A stretch of 64,000 nt of DNA, from NCBI GenBank assembly GCA_018780035.1, contig JADMKE010000054.1:1-64000 (forward strand). The letters run 5' to 3'. Shown here in pieces: positions 26,333 through 34,827 of this stretch. The notes beneath the pieces were generated by a model. It was not told the DNA's origin, did no database searches, and was given only the letters and a program-made list of their open reading frames with translations. Positions within the stretch are counted from its first letter, which is position 1. Every line of letters starts with the position of its first letter. Source of the DNA: Candidatus Sericytochromatia bacterium. GTDB taxonomy: Bacteria > Cyanobacteriota > Sericytochromatia > UBA7694. The translations under genes and the position numbers were made by a program.

Positions 26333-26346
26333 GTAACTTGAGTTAC
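26333..26346. promoter_or_regulatory. Palindrome upstream of the island promoter
   Basis: GTAACT-TG-AGTTAC, a 6-bp perfect inverted repeat centred just upstream of the -35 box. Its position fits an activator or repressor site for the restriction island. No regulator gene is adjacent, so the partner is unknown. Confidence 0.4.
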
Positions 26347-26414
26347 TTCAAATTTTTATTGCAATGACATCTTGGAGTGTGCAAAGAACTGTTAGCAAAA
26401 GAAATCCCAACCCC

Positions 26415-26552
26415 GTTGGCCAAGGCCCTGAAAAGTGAAGGCAACTGCCGCGCCGAAGTCCCATGGATGGAACAGACAAGGCGCGGCACTTAGAGAGCGA
26501 AGCACATGGATGTGCGCAGCGAGCGGCCTGAACTTCAGGGCCTTGTGCCAAC
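26415..26552 (-). repeat. Structured dispersed repeat, copy 2
   Basis: The opposite-strand copy of the element at 11827-11996. The core is 26440-26522, with the same two hairpins. Its outer arms are GTTGGC plus CAAGGCCCTGAA (26415-26432) and TTCAGGGCCTTG plus GCCAAC (26534-26552). They are perfectly complementary apart from one unpaired base but share nothing with the arms of copy 1. It lies between the restriction island promoter and the DUF4442 gene, at the other border of the island. Confidence 0.8.
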
Positions 26553-26619
26553 CGGGCTGATTACACTCTCTTAATTGAAACCCATTGCCCCTTTCGGCCC
26601 CACCCACTTATCATAGGAC

Positions 26620-27093
26620 ATGTCCAAATTCTCCCTCACCGGCAAAGGCCCCCTGCCTCCGCACCTCTTTCAACTCGGTCTCAACCTCTGGCCGCCGTAT
26701 CTCGCCAGTGGCGTCCATGTCGACTATATTGCCCGCGACTACCTCAGCCTGCATGTCTCAATGGATCTCCACTGGTTCAACCGCAATTATGTCGGCACCC
26801 ATTTTGGCGGATCGCTCTATGCCATGACCGACCCCTTTTACATGCTAATGTTGATTCAATTGCTGGGCAAAGGGTATATTGTCTGGGACAAAGCCGCGCG
26901 CATTCGCTTTCGCAGACCCGGCAAAGGCAAGGTCTCGGCCCTGTTTCTGATTACGCCTTCAGAATTGGAGCAGATCAAAACTGAGATCGCCACCCATGGC
27001 AAAACAGATTTTGTCAAAACAGTTCAGGTCAAAGACGCAGCTGGGCAGGTCGTGGCTGAGGTCGAAAAAGTGGTGTATCTGCGCAAGAAATAG
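26620..27093 (+). CDS. DUF4442 hot-dog-fold (thioesterase-like) protein
   Basis: A 157-residue single-domain protein of the DUF4442/PaaI-like hot-dog superfamily. It has LHWFNRNYVGTHFGGSLYAM, in which the hot-dog helix carries the conserved GTHFGG, and the FRRPGKGKV strand. Family members are predicted acyl-CoA thioesterases; the substrate is unknown. It is transcribed away from the restriction island and precedes the toxin-antitoxin pair by 50 bp. Confidence 0.82.
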   Translation: MSKFSLTGKGPLPPHLFQLGLNLWPPYLASGVHVDYIARDYLSLHVSMDLHWFNRNYVGTHFGGSLYAMTDPFYMLMLIQLLGKGYIVWDKAARIRFRRPGKGKVSALFLITPSELEQIKTEIATHGKTDFVKTVQVKDAAGQVVAEVEKVVYLRKK

Positions 27094-27108
27094 CAGCCAT
27101 GCGAGTGG

Positions 27109-27114
27109 TATAAT
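27109..27114 (+). promoter_or_regulatory. Extended -10 promoter of the toxin-antitoxin pair
   Basis: TGGTATAAT (27106-27114), a TGn-extended -10 box, lies 28 bp before the antitoxin ATG and just behind the stop of the DUF4442 gene. No -35 is visible, as is common for this class. Confidence 0.5.
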
Positions 27115-27142
27115 CAAATGAGCTTGGAGAAGGAGCGTCACC

Positions 27143-27379
27143 ATGTTAAACGACCAGCAAATCTTGGCGGATATTCATGCCTTACCCCAAGACAAGCAGG
27201 CAGAAGTGCTGGATTTTATTGCCTTCGTTAAATCTCGCCCAAGAATGCCAGCTCAAGTTCCCTCACCCAAAGCTGCGGAGCTGCTTCAGCTCATGAAAAA
27301 AGCGTCAGAACAACAGGTATTTCAGACCATTCAAGATCCGCTTGATTGGCAGGCGCAATTGCGGAATGAGTGGGATTAA
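27143..27379 (+). CDS. DUF2281-type antitoxin
   Basis: 78 residues. The LPQDKQAEVLDFIAFVKSR segment (~14-32) is the DUF2281 signature seen in antitoxins of PIN toxins. The C-terminal half, QDPLDWQAQLRNEWD, is the flexible toxin-binding type. A strong GGAGAAGGAG ribosome site lies 7 nt before the ATG. The last 14 bp overlap the toxin gene, which suggests coupling. It is expected to bind and inhibit the toxin and repress the operon. Confidence 0.85.
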   Translation: MLNDQQILADIHALPQDKQAEVLDFIAFVKSRPRMPAQVPSPKAAELLQLMKKASEQQVFQTIQDPLDWQAQLRNEWD

Positions 27380-27749
27380 AGCGCTGTTTGACAGCAATGC
27401 TTTAATTTATGCTTCTCAAGGCAAATTGGATCTTTCCACTTACTTGCATCATTACAGCCATTGGGGCATCTCACTGATCACCTATATGGAAGTGCTCGGG
27501 TATCCGTTTCAAAATTCAGATGAAGAAAAACTGATCCGCGAGATATTACAAAGTTTTGAGATCCTACCCATCACCCAAACAATTGCAGATCAGGTCATAC
27601 AGCTTCGCAAGCGAATCAAAATCAAATTACCAGATGCGATTATTTGGGCAACTGCTTATACAGAACAACACGATTTAATCACTTATAATGCCAAAGATTT
27701 TTCAAAATTAGAACCCACCATTACCGTGGTAGTCCCAGATTTAGGCTAA
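27366..27749 (+). CDS. PIN-domain RNase toxin (VapC-like)
   Basis: 127 residues from the ATG at 27366. The acidic residues of the PIN fold are in place: D9 (LFDSNALIYA), E42 (ITYMEVLGY), D90 (KLPDAIIWATA) and D111 (TYNAKDF). Such toxins cleave RNA using Mg2+ or Mn2+. The start overlaps the antitoxin gene by 14 bp. The longer frame from 27342 adds eight residues before the PIN strand and is less likely. Confidence 0.87.
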   Translation: MSGIKALFDSNALIYASQGKLDLSTYLHHYSHWGISLITYMEVLGYPFQNSDEEKLIREILQSFEILPITQTIADQVIQLRKRIKIKLPDAIIWATAYTEQHDLITYNAKDFSKLEPTITVVVPDLG

Positions 27750-27751
27750 AG

Positions 27752-28258
27752 ATGAATCATCCCCTCAACGCACTTTACAGAGCCTGCCCTGAATGTGAAC
27801 AGGAAGACGGCATCCATGTCTGCACCTTGGCGAGCAGTGGCCGTCACACCACGGGCTATCACCAAACCCTCTACCTGTTTATCACCGCCTGCGAGCACTG
27901 TGACGAGCCTGTCTACCAAGGGCTGTGGGGCGATATTTTACATGCCGCGATATCCCTTATCAGCCTGGGTCTGGGAATCGTTGCTTTTTCCCAGATTTGG
28001 AATTCAGTGGCCGACCTCCCACTCGAATTTTGGTTTAAGTGGAGTGCCATCACCTTGGGGGCCTTTGGCATCTCAGGGTTCTTCAATCTGCTGCTGCGTT
28101 TTTTGCAGGCCCAGTATTTGCCGATGAAGGTGTGTGACAAAGATGAGCCCCTTCTGGCAGCCCCCAACAATTGGATCTGGCACAGCCTGACCGGCATTGG
28201 CGGGATTCTTTTTTTGGGGCTGTTTTTCTTTCCCCTGTTTCACAAGATTGGGAATTAA
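27752..28258 (+). CDS. Zinc-ribbon-like membrane protein of unknown function
   Basis: 168 residues. A CPEC (C12, C15) near the start and a CEHC (C47, C50) form a likely zinc ribbon on the cytoplasmic side. Three hydrophobic segments follow (~64-85, ~95-118, ~143-162). No known family is recognised. It lies 2 bp behind the toxin gene but does not look like part of the module. A broken paralogue follows directly. Confidence 0.75.
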   Translation: MNHPLNALYRACPECEQEDGIHVCTLASSGRHTTGYHQTLYLFITACEHCDEPVYQGLWGDILHAAISLISLGLGIVAFSQIWNSVADLPLEFWFKWSAITLGAFGISGFFNLLLRFLQAQYLPMKVCDKDEPLLAAPNNWIWHSLTGIGGILFLGLFFFPLFHKIGN

Positions 28259-28449
28259 GCTGGCCTTGTCCCCATTTTGAAGGCTCATATCACTGGTTTG
28301 GTTTCTGGGGGGGTGCCATTACATTTTGCGTTTTTGGAAGCACAGCATGTCTGGATCTGCTTCTGCGCTTCCTCCTGGCCAGGTTTTTGCCTGTGACGAA
28401 AAAAACACCCCCTGAGAGCAAAAGCCCCCAGGGGGTTCGATTTAGCTAA
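28259..28449 (+). pseudogene. Remnant of a paralogue of the preceding membrane gene
   Basis: The frame here encodes HWFGFWGGAITFCVFG and DLLLRFLLARFLPV. It aligns with FWFKWSAITLGAFG and NLLLRFLQAQYLPM of the gene just upstream. Only the C-terminal half is left, without its own start. It looks like the end of a decayed tandem duplicate. Confidence 0.6.
28407..28436 (-). terminator. Intrinsic terminator of ald
   Basis: ACCCCCTG / CAGGGGGT, an 8-bp stem with a 14-nt loop, followed on the minus strand by G and a run of seven T. It lies 17 bp behind the ald stop. The plus-strand remnant gene is read through it from the other side. Confidence 0.85.
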
Positions 28450-28452
28450 AGT

Positions 28453-29544
28453 TTATACCAAATCGGGGAAGGCAGCGGCCACCACAGGGTAGACGATTTT
28501 GCCTTTTTCAATATTCACGCCTTGGCGCAGGGGCTCGTTGCCTTCGATCGCGGCGGGATACCCTTTGTCTGCCAAAAGCAGGGCATAAGGCAGGGTGGAA
28601 TTGGTCAGCGCATAGGTCGAAGTGCGGGGCACAGCGCCGGGCATATTGGTCACGCCGTAGTGAATCACGCCGTGTTTGATATACGTGGGGTTGCTGTGGG
28701 AGGTCGGCAGAATGGTTTCCACACAACCGCCCTGATCGATCGAGATGTCCACGATCACAGAGCCTTCTTTCATGGTCTTAACCATGTCTTCGCTCACCAG
28801 CATAGGGGCTTTGGCACCGGGAATCAAAACGGCACCGACGAGCAGATCGGCAAATTTGACGCTGCGGGCAATCGAGCCAATGTCCGAAGCCACAGTTTCG
28901 AAGCGGCCACTCAGGATATCGTCGAGGTAGCGCAGGCGGTCGATATTGCGGTCAATGATGGTCACAAATGCGCCCATGCCCAGGGCCACTTTGGCAGCCT
29001 GGGTGCCGGTCACACCTGCGCCAATAATCACCACATTGGCAGAGGGCACGCCAGAGACGCCGCCCATTAAAACACCGCGACCCCCGTTGCGTTTTTCCAG
29101 GTACTGAGCGCCAATTTGCACCGACATGCGGCCTGCGATCTCACTCATGGGGGTGAGCAGGGGCAGAGAGCCATTGGGCAATTGAATCGTTTCGTAAGCG
29201 ATCGCCACACAGCCGCTTTTCATGATGTTGGCTGTCTGTTCGCGGTCGGCAGCCAAGTGCAGATAGGTGAAAAGCACTTGGTTTTCACGCAATTTGCTGC
29301 ACTCTTCGGGCTGGGGTTCTTTGACTTTCAGAATCATGTCTGCTTGAGCAAAGACCTCATCAGCGCTGCTGACAATTTTGGCGCCCGCTTGTTGGTACTC
29401 TTCGTTGGTAAAGGTGCTGCCCAAACCAGCGTTGGTTTCGATCAAGACCTCATGGCCGTGTGCCTTAAAGGCCTGTACGCCTGAGGGGGTAATTGCCACG
29501 CGGTATTCGTGGTCTTTAATTTCCTTGGGTATCCCGACTTTCAT
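28453..29544 (-). CDS. ald: Alanine dehydrogenase
   Basis: A 363-residue NAD-dependent enzyme that interconverts L-alanine and pyruvate plus ammonia. The catalytic Lys lies in ILKVKEPQ and the His in YLHLAAD. The Rossmann motif is VIIGAGVTGTQAAK (~172-185). The C-terminal NMPGAVPRTSTYALTN block is family-typical. The length is normal and no deviations are visible. It has its own terminator and is followed upstream by a gap to surE. Confidence 0.96.
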   Translation of the reverse strand: MKVGIPKEIKDHEYRVAITPSGVQAFKAHGHEVLIETNAGLGSTFTNEEYQQAGAKIVSSADEVFAQADMILKVKEPQPEECSKLRENQVLFTYLHLAADREQTANIMKSGCVAIAYETIQLPNGSLPLLTPMSEIAGRMSVQIGAQYLEKRNGGRGVLMGGVSGVPSANVVIIGAGVTGTQAAKVALGMGAFVTIIDRNIDRLRYLDDILSGRFETVASDIGSIARSVKFADLLVGAVLIPGAKAPMLVSEDMVKTMKEGSVIVDISIDQGGCVETILPTSHSNPTYIKHGVIHYGVTNMPGAVPRTSTYALTNSTLPYALLLADKGYPAAIEGNEPLRQGVNIEKGKIVYPVVAAAFPDLV

Positions 29545-29603
29545 TGGTCCTCCATGCTGTAAGCTTTTACAGCTTTCTTGTGTCTGTTATTTTAAAGCGA
29601 ACG

Positions 29604-30395
29604 TCAGCGCGAAACCGCTTGATTGCTGCTCAAGTGCAAGTTTTCCAACACAGGCAGGTAATCATAGCGGGTCATATCATAGTGAATCGGTGTGACGGAG
29701 ACATAATTTTGTTTAATCGCAATCACATCGGTGTCTGGATCTTCTTCGTGGTCTTCAACCACGCCAGTCTGCCAAAAATAGGGGTGGCCGCGCAGGTCCA
29801 TGCGTTTTTCAAAAATATCGCGGAAGCGGTGCAGCCCCAAACGGGTCACACGCACACCCGCCAATTCTGAGGGTTCAACCGGGGGCACATTGACATTAAA
29901 AATCGTGTGTTTGGGAAATTCAGACCAGCGAATTTGGGTCAAAAACTCCCCAATAAACCCGGCGGCAGTGTGGTAGTGCAAATCGTCAAAATTGGCCAAA
30001 GAAACCGCAATGGCGGGAATCCCGCGAATAGCACCTTCGGTGGCCGCAGAAACAGTACCAGAATAGATCACGTCGGTACCCAAATTGGGGCCGCGATTGA
30101 TGCCTGAAAGCACCAGATCAATGCTGGAAATATCCATCAACATATTCATGGCCAGTTTGGCAGCATCACAGGGTGTGCCGTTGATCCGCCAGGCTTTGTG
30201 GACTTTGGGACTGTAAAGCTCAGCCACTTCTTCGGCCCGCAGGGGTTTGTGCAGGGTCAAACAGTGGCCTGTGGTGCTGCGCTCCCGGTCGGGGGCCCCG
30301 ATGGTGATCTCGTGGCCGAGTTCAGCCAAATGGTTGGCCAGGGTTCGAATACCGGGTGCATGGGCACCATCATCATTTGAAATCAGAATACGCAT
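29604..30395 (-). CDS. surE: SurE 5'/3'-nucleotidase
   Basis: A 263-residue metal-dependent phosphatase acting on nucleoside monophosphates, with a housekeeping and stress-survival role. The metal site is ILISNDDGAHAPGI (N6-D7-D8 region). SGINRGPNLGTDVIYSGTVSAA follows near residue 97. The start shares one base with the stop of the phosphoesterase gene upstream (TGATG), so the two are translated together. Confidence 0.95.
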   Translation of the reverse strand: MRILISNDDGAHAPGIRTLANHLAELGHEITIGAPDRERSTTGHCLTLHKPLRAEEVAELYSPKVHKAWRINGTPCDAAKLAMNMLMDISSIDLVLSGINRGPNLGTDVIYSGTVSAATEGAIRGIPAIAVSLANFDDLHYHTAAGFIGEFLTQIRWSEFPKHTIFNVNVPPVEPSELAGVRVTRLGLHRFRDIFEKRMDLRGHPYFWQTGVVEDHEEDPDTDVIAIKQNYVSVTPIHYDMTRYDYLPVLENLHLSSNQAVSR

Positions 30396-31438
30396 CAGCG
30401 GTCATTGGCCTGCTCTTCTACTGGAATATAATCGGGGGGGAATTGTTTTAAGACATCGGGGGTCATTTGGTGGGCCTCGATCTGGTTCGTGACAGAGGTC
30501 GGGCCAGAAGTGCGAATCCGGGTCTGGATCGGCACCATCTGATGGCTGACCTGATTGCCATTCACTTCGATCATGCCGATATGGTAAACGCCCTGACCAT
30601 AATCATCTTTGTTATCGAGGGGGGCACCTGCGCCCCCGCTGACCATATAATTCACACTGCCCACTTTGCGCTGGTCATAAAGGTGAATATGGCCCAAAAA
30701 CACAAAATCGGTTTTGTATTTTTCGTTCAGCCCCATAAAGCGAGCAGAAACTTCAGGAGTCGGGGCCAATTTATGGTCCCAAACGCCGTGGCGGGGAGGT
30801 GTGTGGGTAAAGACAAACTTCTTCTGGGGAGTTTGCAACATCTTTTCAAGCCAGACAAATTGGCGGTCGGTCAAATTGTAATTGGCCGTGTCAAGAATAA
30901 TAAAACGGCTATTGCCATACTCAAAGCTGTAGTCATCGAGGCCCGTTTCGGGGCTGGGGCGGGTATACCGGCTTTCGTAATAGCTGCGGCCAAAGAGCAT
31001 ATCGTGATTGCCAATCACGGTTAAATAAGGGACTTGCACCTTGCTGGTGAGCCGCTCAAAGGTATTCCAATGGGGTTTGAGAGCGTCAAAGGTAAAGTCG
31101 CCGAGGTTGATGGCAAAGTCGGGTTTGATCTGGTTGATCTTGTCGATGACTTTGGCGTAGACCTTGTCGCCCCCGGTTGAAATCGGGCTGGAATTGCGGT
31201 TATCGCCCAGGATAACAAAACGCAGATTGCCATTAAAGGGCTTTTGGTTAATTTTGCGAATATTGCTGAGGGTATTGCCAAAAGCGGGTTCTTGGCCATC
31301 TGTTGCTGCGGCATTTAAACCCGCAGGGGGAAAGAGATTCGCGCGTGAAAGCGGCGCGCTACCTTCACGCAGACAGCCAACCAGGCTGACACCCGCCAAA
31401 AGCAAAACGGAAAATGTGCGGATCATCGTAACTTTCAT
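30395..31438 (-). CDS. Metallophosphoesterase lipoprotein
   Basis: A 347-residue calcineurin-type phosphoesterase. The signal peptide ends in the lipobox LVGC (Cys ~20). The metal-binding motifs are all present: VILGDNRNS, NLGDFTFD, VIGNHD, FTHTPPRHG and FLGHIHLYDQ. I start at the ATG at 31438, with AAGGAG 7 nt upstream; the longer frame from 31507 lacks such support. It is presumably exported and anchored in the envelope. It is coupled to surE downstream, so a shared role in nucleotide or phosphate salvage is possible. Confidence 0.87.
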   Translation of the reverse strand: MKVTMIRTFSVLLLAGVSLVGCLREGSAPLSRANLFPPAGLNAAATDGQEPAFGNTLSNIRKINQKPFNGNLRFVILGDNRNSSPISTGGDKVYAKVIDKINQIKPDFAINLGDFTFDALKPHWNTFERLTSKVQVPYLTVIGNHDMLFGRSYYESRYTRPSPETGLDDYSFEYGNSRFIILDTANYNLTDRQFVWLEKMLQTPQKKFVFTHTPPRHGVWDHKLAPTPEVSARFMGLNEKYKTDFVFLGHIHLYDQRKVGSVNYMVSGGAGAPLDNKDDYGQGVYHIGMIEVNGNQVSHQMVPIQTRIRTSGPTSVTNQIEAHQMTPDVLKQFPPDYIPVEEQANDR

Positions 31439-31475
31439 GCAGTGACTCCTTGGGCCTTCTTGAAATCCGTTGACT

Positions 31476-32339
31476 TTATAATGCCAGAGTATCAAAAATA
31501 CTGGCATTGAACCAGAGGCAGATCAATCCAGCAATGAGAACTCCGTAATTCCAGGCCAAAACAAGTGCCGGTTTTTCGCCGTTTTCCCCTGTTCTTAACC
31601 AGTAATCAATATAAAGATTACCCAAATATAATAGCATAAAGAGCATCAAAAACCAATCATAGAGTTTCAGAAAAGGATAAAACTCACCCTCCGGGGGAAG
31701 CCCAGCCAGACGGGGATAGAGCCAGAACAGGTAGGTACTGAGAGCCAAAATACTCAGGCCCGCCCACAGCCCATGAAAGACTGAGCGCAGCAAACGTGGC
31801 GGAGATTGAGCTGGGCTGAGCCAGAGCGAAAAATAGCTGATGACCAGGGCCACGGGCAGGGCAAAAATCACGGTGATGGCCGTTTCGTTGGAGCGAGAGA
31901 AGGCCGGCACCCAACAGGCCAGCACCACGCTCCCCAGAGATAAACCCATGGAAAGAGCTTGCAAAACGGAGCCCGACGTCACCGAACGATCAGACTTACC
32001 CGTTTGGGCAAGTCTGCGCAATAAAAATCCCTGTACCCCCCAGAGCAGCAAGAGACCCAAGGCAAAAACCAAGCCCCGCTGGACGAAGAAATTGGGATAA
32101 CTCAAGAGCAGGATTTCTGCGCCTGCAAAGCCGCCACCGGCCAAAGCTGACAGCCCCAGCCAGCCATTCAGATACCGTGCCAGGCCTTGCATAAGCTGAC
32201 GCTGTTGGGCACTGCGCAAAAGCAGCCCCAACCCAATTGCCAACGCAGACAAAAGCGAAAATCCCAGTGCCAAACGCAAACTGGCGGTCATCAAGGTAAA
32301 GAGCTGGGCTAAGAGAAAATAGGCTGGTGTTTCGGACAT
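31476..32339 (-). CDS. Polytopic membrane protein next to a radical SAM enzyme
   Basis: A 287-residue, highly hydrophobic protein with about eight predicted membrane helices and short charged loops (RRLAQTGKSDRS, SPAQSPPRLL). No family is recognised. It overlaps the radical SAM gene by 31 bp and must be co-transcribed with it. It may be a transporter or membrane partner for the product of that enzyme. Confidence 0.8.
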   Translation of the reverse strand: MSETPAYFLLAQLFTLMTASLRLALGFSLLSALAIGLGLLLRSAQQRQLMQGLARYLNGWLGLSALAGGGFAGAEILLLSYPNFFVQRGLVFALGLLLLWGVQGFLLRRLAQTGKSDRSVTSGSVLQALSMGLSLGSVVLACWVPAFSRSNETAITVIFALPVALVISYFSLWLSPAQSPPRLLRSVFHGLWAGLSILALSTYLFWLYPRLAGLPPEGEFYPFLKLYDWFLMLFMLLYLGNLYIDYWLRTGENGEKPALVLAWNYGVLIAGLICLWFNASIFDTLAL

Positions 32340-33607
32340 CCGGTATCCACTCCGTCAAAATTTCCACTTTGATTCAGCACTATCGCACGGCAACCTCGGC
32401 AAACAGATTTGAGTTCACAAGTTTGGCATTCTCCCTGCAGGGTCTCTTCCAATTGGCGAAAGCGCAGCAAATGTTCAGAACGCTGCCAGATCTGCATAAA
32501 ATCCCCATCCTCACAGCTGTCAAAGAGTGGCACATGGCTGCAAGGAGAGACCCGGCCATCAACCCCCACACTGAGAATTTGGCGTCCAGCGCTGCAACCT
32601 GTGATACCCGCAGCTTGCCATTGTTTGAGAGAGCCCTGACGCAAAAAGGCAAACGAACTATCGCTGGTCAGCAAAAAACGCGCTTTGCGCTGCCAGCGTT
32701 GAATCAGGGCTTGTAATTGGCGGTTTTCTTTGGCTGTGGTCAGGCTGTGATCCAGCCATTTGCCCCCCTGTAAGGCAGGTTTGGGGCGCAATAAATTCAG
32801 CGAATGTGCTTTTTCTGCTTGGGCAAACGCCATGATTTTTTCGAGTTCGTGCAGGTTTTGGCGTGTCACCAAGACATTCAAGCCCCAGCGCAGCCCTGTG
32901 GTTTGGCAGGTCTTGATCGCCGCCAAGACCTGCGAATGGTTGGGCCGGGTCTGAGCGTGTGTTTGGGCCTCAAGGCCATTCAGTGAGAGCTGAAACTGCC
33001 CGAGACCGGCCCCTTTCAGCGATTGGGCCAAGGCAGGTGTGAGCGCATTGCCATTGCTGGTGAGACTCACGACCAAACCCAAACCAGTGGCCAATTGCAC
33101 CATGTCCAGCAATTGTGGATGCAACAGGGGTTCTCCCCCCCCCAGCGCCAATTGAAAGACCCGGTTGACAGCGGCTTGGTTGGCAATTTGGGCAAAGCGC
33201 TCCAAGGAGAGAAAGCGATTGGGGGTCTGAATGCCAGGATTGCTAAAAAAGCAGCCTGCACAGCGCTGATCACAGCGATCGGTCAGGCTGATATGCAGCG
33301 CTTCGGGGGCCGAGAGGGAGCGCAAAGGAGGGTTCAACGTTTGGGCCTGTTCTAAACAGGTCTCAAGGGCGGCGATTGAAGCCTGATGGAAGGGGTGGCC
33401 CTTTGAACCCTTTTTCAGCAGGAGAAAGCCACGACAGCGTAAATAATGGACAAAAATCCGCCCGCGCAGACTGAGCTTGTGTGGCCGCGACAAAGCGATT
33501 TTGAGGGTCTGTAGCCCTTCCAGATCGAGGTCCAGTAATTCTGCCGTGGGACGCATAAACCACAAAGCACCTTGGGCCTCGGGACGCAACACGGCCTGTT
33601 CAGACAT
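32309..33607 (-). CDS. Radical SAM/SPASM peptide-modifying enzyme
   Basis: About 432 residues. The N-terminal ~65 residues (ALWFMRPTAELLDLDLEGLQ...) look like a PqqD-type peptide-recognition region. The radical SAM cluster CxxxCxxC follows at ~112-119 (DRCDQRCAGCFF), then GGGEPLLHPQ. A C-terminal SPASM domain has C-x(n)-C (GCSAGRQILSVGVDGRVSPCSH) and CQTCELKSVCRGC. Enzymes of this class modify ribosomal peptides or act as anaerobic sulfatase-type maturases. No short precursor gene is obvious nearby. I start at the ATG at 33607; a TTG 18 bp upstream overlaps the stop of the SH3 gene and is also possible. Confidence 0.87.
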   Translation of the reverse strand: MSEQAVLRPEAQGALWFMRPTAELLDLDLEGLQTLKIALSRPHKLSLRGRIFVHYLRCRGFLLLKKGSKGHPFHQASIAALETCLEQAQTLNPPLRSLSAPEALHISLTDRCDQRCAGCFFSNPGIQTPNRFLSLERFAQIANQAAVNRVFQLALGGGEPLLHPQLLDMVQLATGLGLVVSLTSNGNALTPALAQSLKGAGLGQFQLSLNGLEAQTHAQTRPNHSQVLAAIKTCQTTGLRWGLNVLVTRQNLHELEKIMAFAQAEKAHSLNLLRPKPALQGGKWLDHSLTTAKENRQLQALIQRWQRKARFLLTSDSSFAFLRQGSLKQWQAAGITGCSAGRQILSVGVDGRVSPCSHVPLFDSCEDGDFMQIWQRSEHLLRFRQLEETLQGECQTCELKSVCRGCRAIVLNQSGNFDGVDTGCPKHQPIFS

Positions 33608-33621
33608 AACATAAACAGAGT

Positions 33622-34827
33622 TCAAGGTTTGTCGGCCTCAAAAACCGCCTGGCGCATCACCAATGAATCGCCTTCTAGCGACCAGAGCCGCGCCTGGGAG
33701 TCGAGCCAAAGACTGCGCAAGCCGGGCACGGAGGAATGAAAGAGCGGAGTGCCTGTGACTGAGAAAAAATACAATTCAAAGTTTTCGGGATCTTGGGCTG
33801 GGGCCAAGGCCAGCCAAGTATCCTGGCCTTGGGTGGCCACCTGAATGCGGGGTTGGCCCTTGCCCAACGACCAGGGCAGCGATTCGGGCCAGGTGATCTG
33901 GCCCAGGTATTTCCAAGGGGGCTCTGCGGTGATCTGAAAGCGCAGCAACAGGCGTTCTTTGCGGGCAAATTGTCCTGCCACAACGTGTAAGATGCCATTG
34001 CTTTCCAAGGCCACCATTTCCAGGGTATCCGAGCGGATTTTGCTGCGCATTTCGGTGGGCACAAAGGCAAAGATATCTTTGGTATTGGGCAAAACCGCAC
34101 GCAGGGACTCACCGGGCCCCTGATAGAGGGCAAAGACCGACTTGCCCCAGGTCCCAAAACCAGTGGCCTGAAGTGCAAAAGCGGGCGAAAAAGCCACCTG
34201 AGCCAGTGTTTGGCCCTTTTCCTGCCGCAACAAGGTGGTGTAATTGGGGAAATTTTGGGCGCTTTTTTCACTTTGCAGCTGCAGATAAGACTGTTTGTCC
34301 ATCTCAATTTTTTTCACGCAATGCACTTCCCCCAAACGGGCTTGGCAAGGGGAGAGTAGCTCTGTCGAAGAACTTAAAAAGCGCAGCGGCAGCGGTTTTT
34401 CCAATTGTTCGGTGGTGGTATTCAGGGCAAAGAGCTGTTTTCCAGCCAAGACCTGTGGTTTCTGGGAAGAGTCAACCTGGTCGGAGAGCACAAAAACGGG
34501 AAATGAGTGGGGATCAAATTGAAAAACCGATTTAAAACGCATCGTTCTGGGCAGGATCAACTGCGCAGAACTGACAGGAATCCAGCCAATCTGACCATTG
34601 CGGGGATAACGCACCTGCAACCACCCCTGATCCTGGCTTTGGTCCAAGACCTCGACTTTTTCTTGGCTGTTGAGATTAAACAGCGCAGGGCAGGCCGATT
34701 GGGGCTTGGAGCAGAGGGGTTGGCGGGAGTTTAAAACAGCCTCTAAAGCCTCCGCTGCCAACGGGAAGCAAAACATGCCCGCTGTCAGCAAGAGGGTCAG
34801 AGCAAGGTTTTTAACGGATAAAGGCAT
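33622..34827 (-). CDS. Exported SH3-like domain protein
   Basis: 401 residues with a Sec signal peptide (~1-27, cleavage after LAAEA). A bacterial SH3-like domain (~35-92) contains VEVLDQSQDQGWLQVRYPRNGQIGWIPVSSAQL. The remaining ~300 residues are beta-rich and may form a propeller-like or jelly-roll fold. No catalytic motif is seen. It overlaps the coiled-coil gene by 17 bp and the radical SAM gene lies directly behind it. A periplasmic or wall-binding role is likely. Confidence 0.78.
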   Translation of the reverse strand: MPLSVKNLALTLLLTAGMFCFPLAAEALEAVLNSRQPLCSKPQSACPALFNLNSQEKVEVLDQSQDQGWLQVRYPRNGQIGWIPVSSAQLILPRTMRFKSVFQFDPHSFPVFVLSDQVDSSQKPQVLAGKQLFALNTTTEQLEKPLPLRFLSSSTELLSPCQARLGEVHCVKKIEMDKQSYLQLQSEKSAQNFPNYTTLLRQEKGQTLAQVAFSPAFALQATGFGTWGKSVFALYQGPGESLRAVLPNTKDIFAFVPTEMRSKIRSDTLEMVALESNGILHVVAGQFARKERLLLRFQITAEPPWKYLGQITWPESLPWSLGKGQPRIQVATQGQDTWLALAPAQDPENFELYFFSVTGTPLFHSSVPGLRSLWLDSQARLWSLEGDSLVMRQAVFEADKP

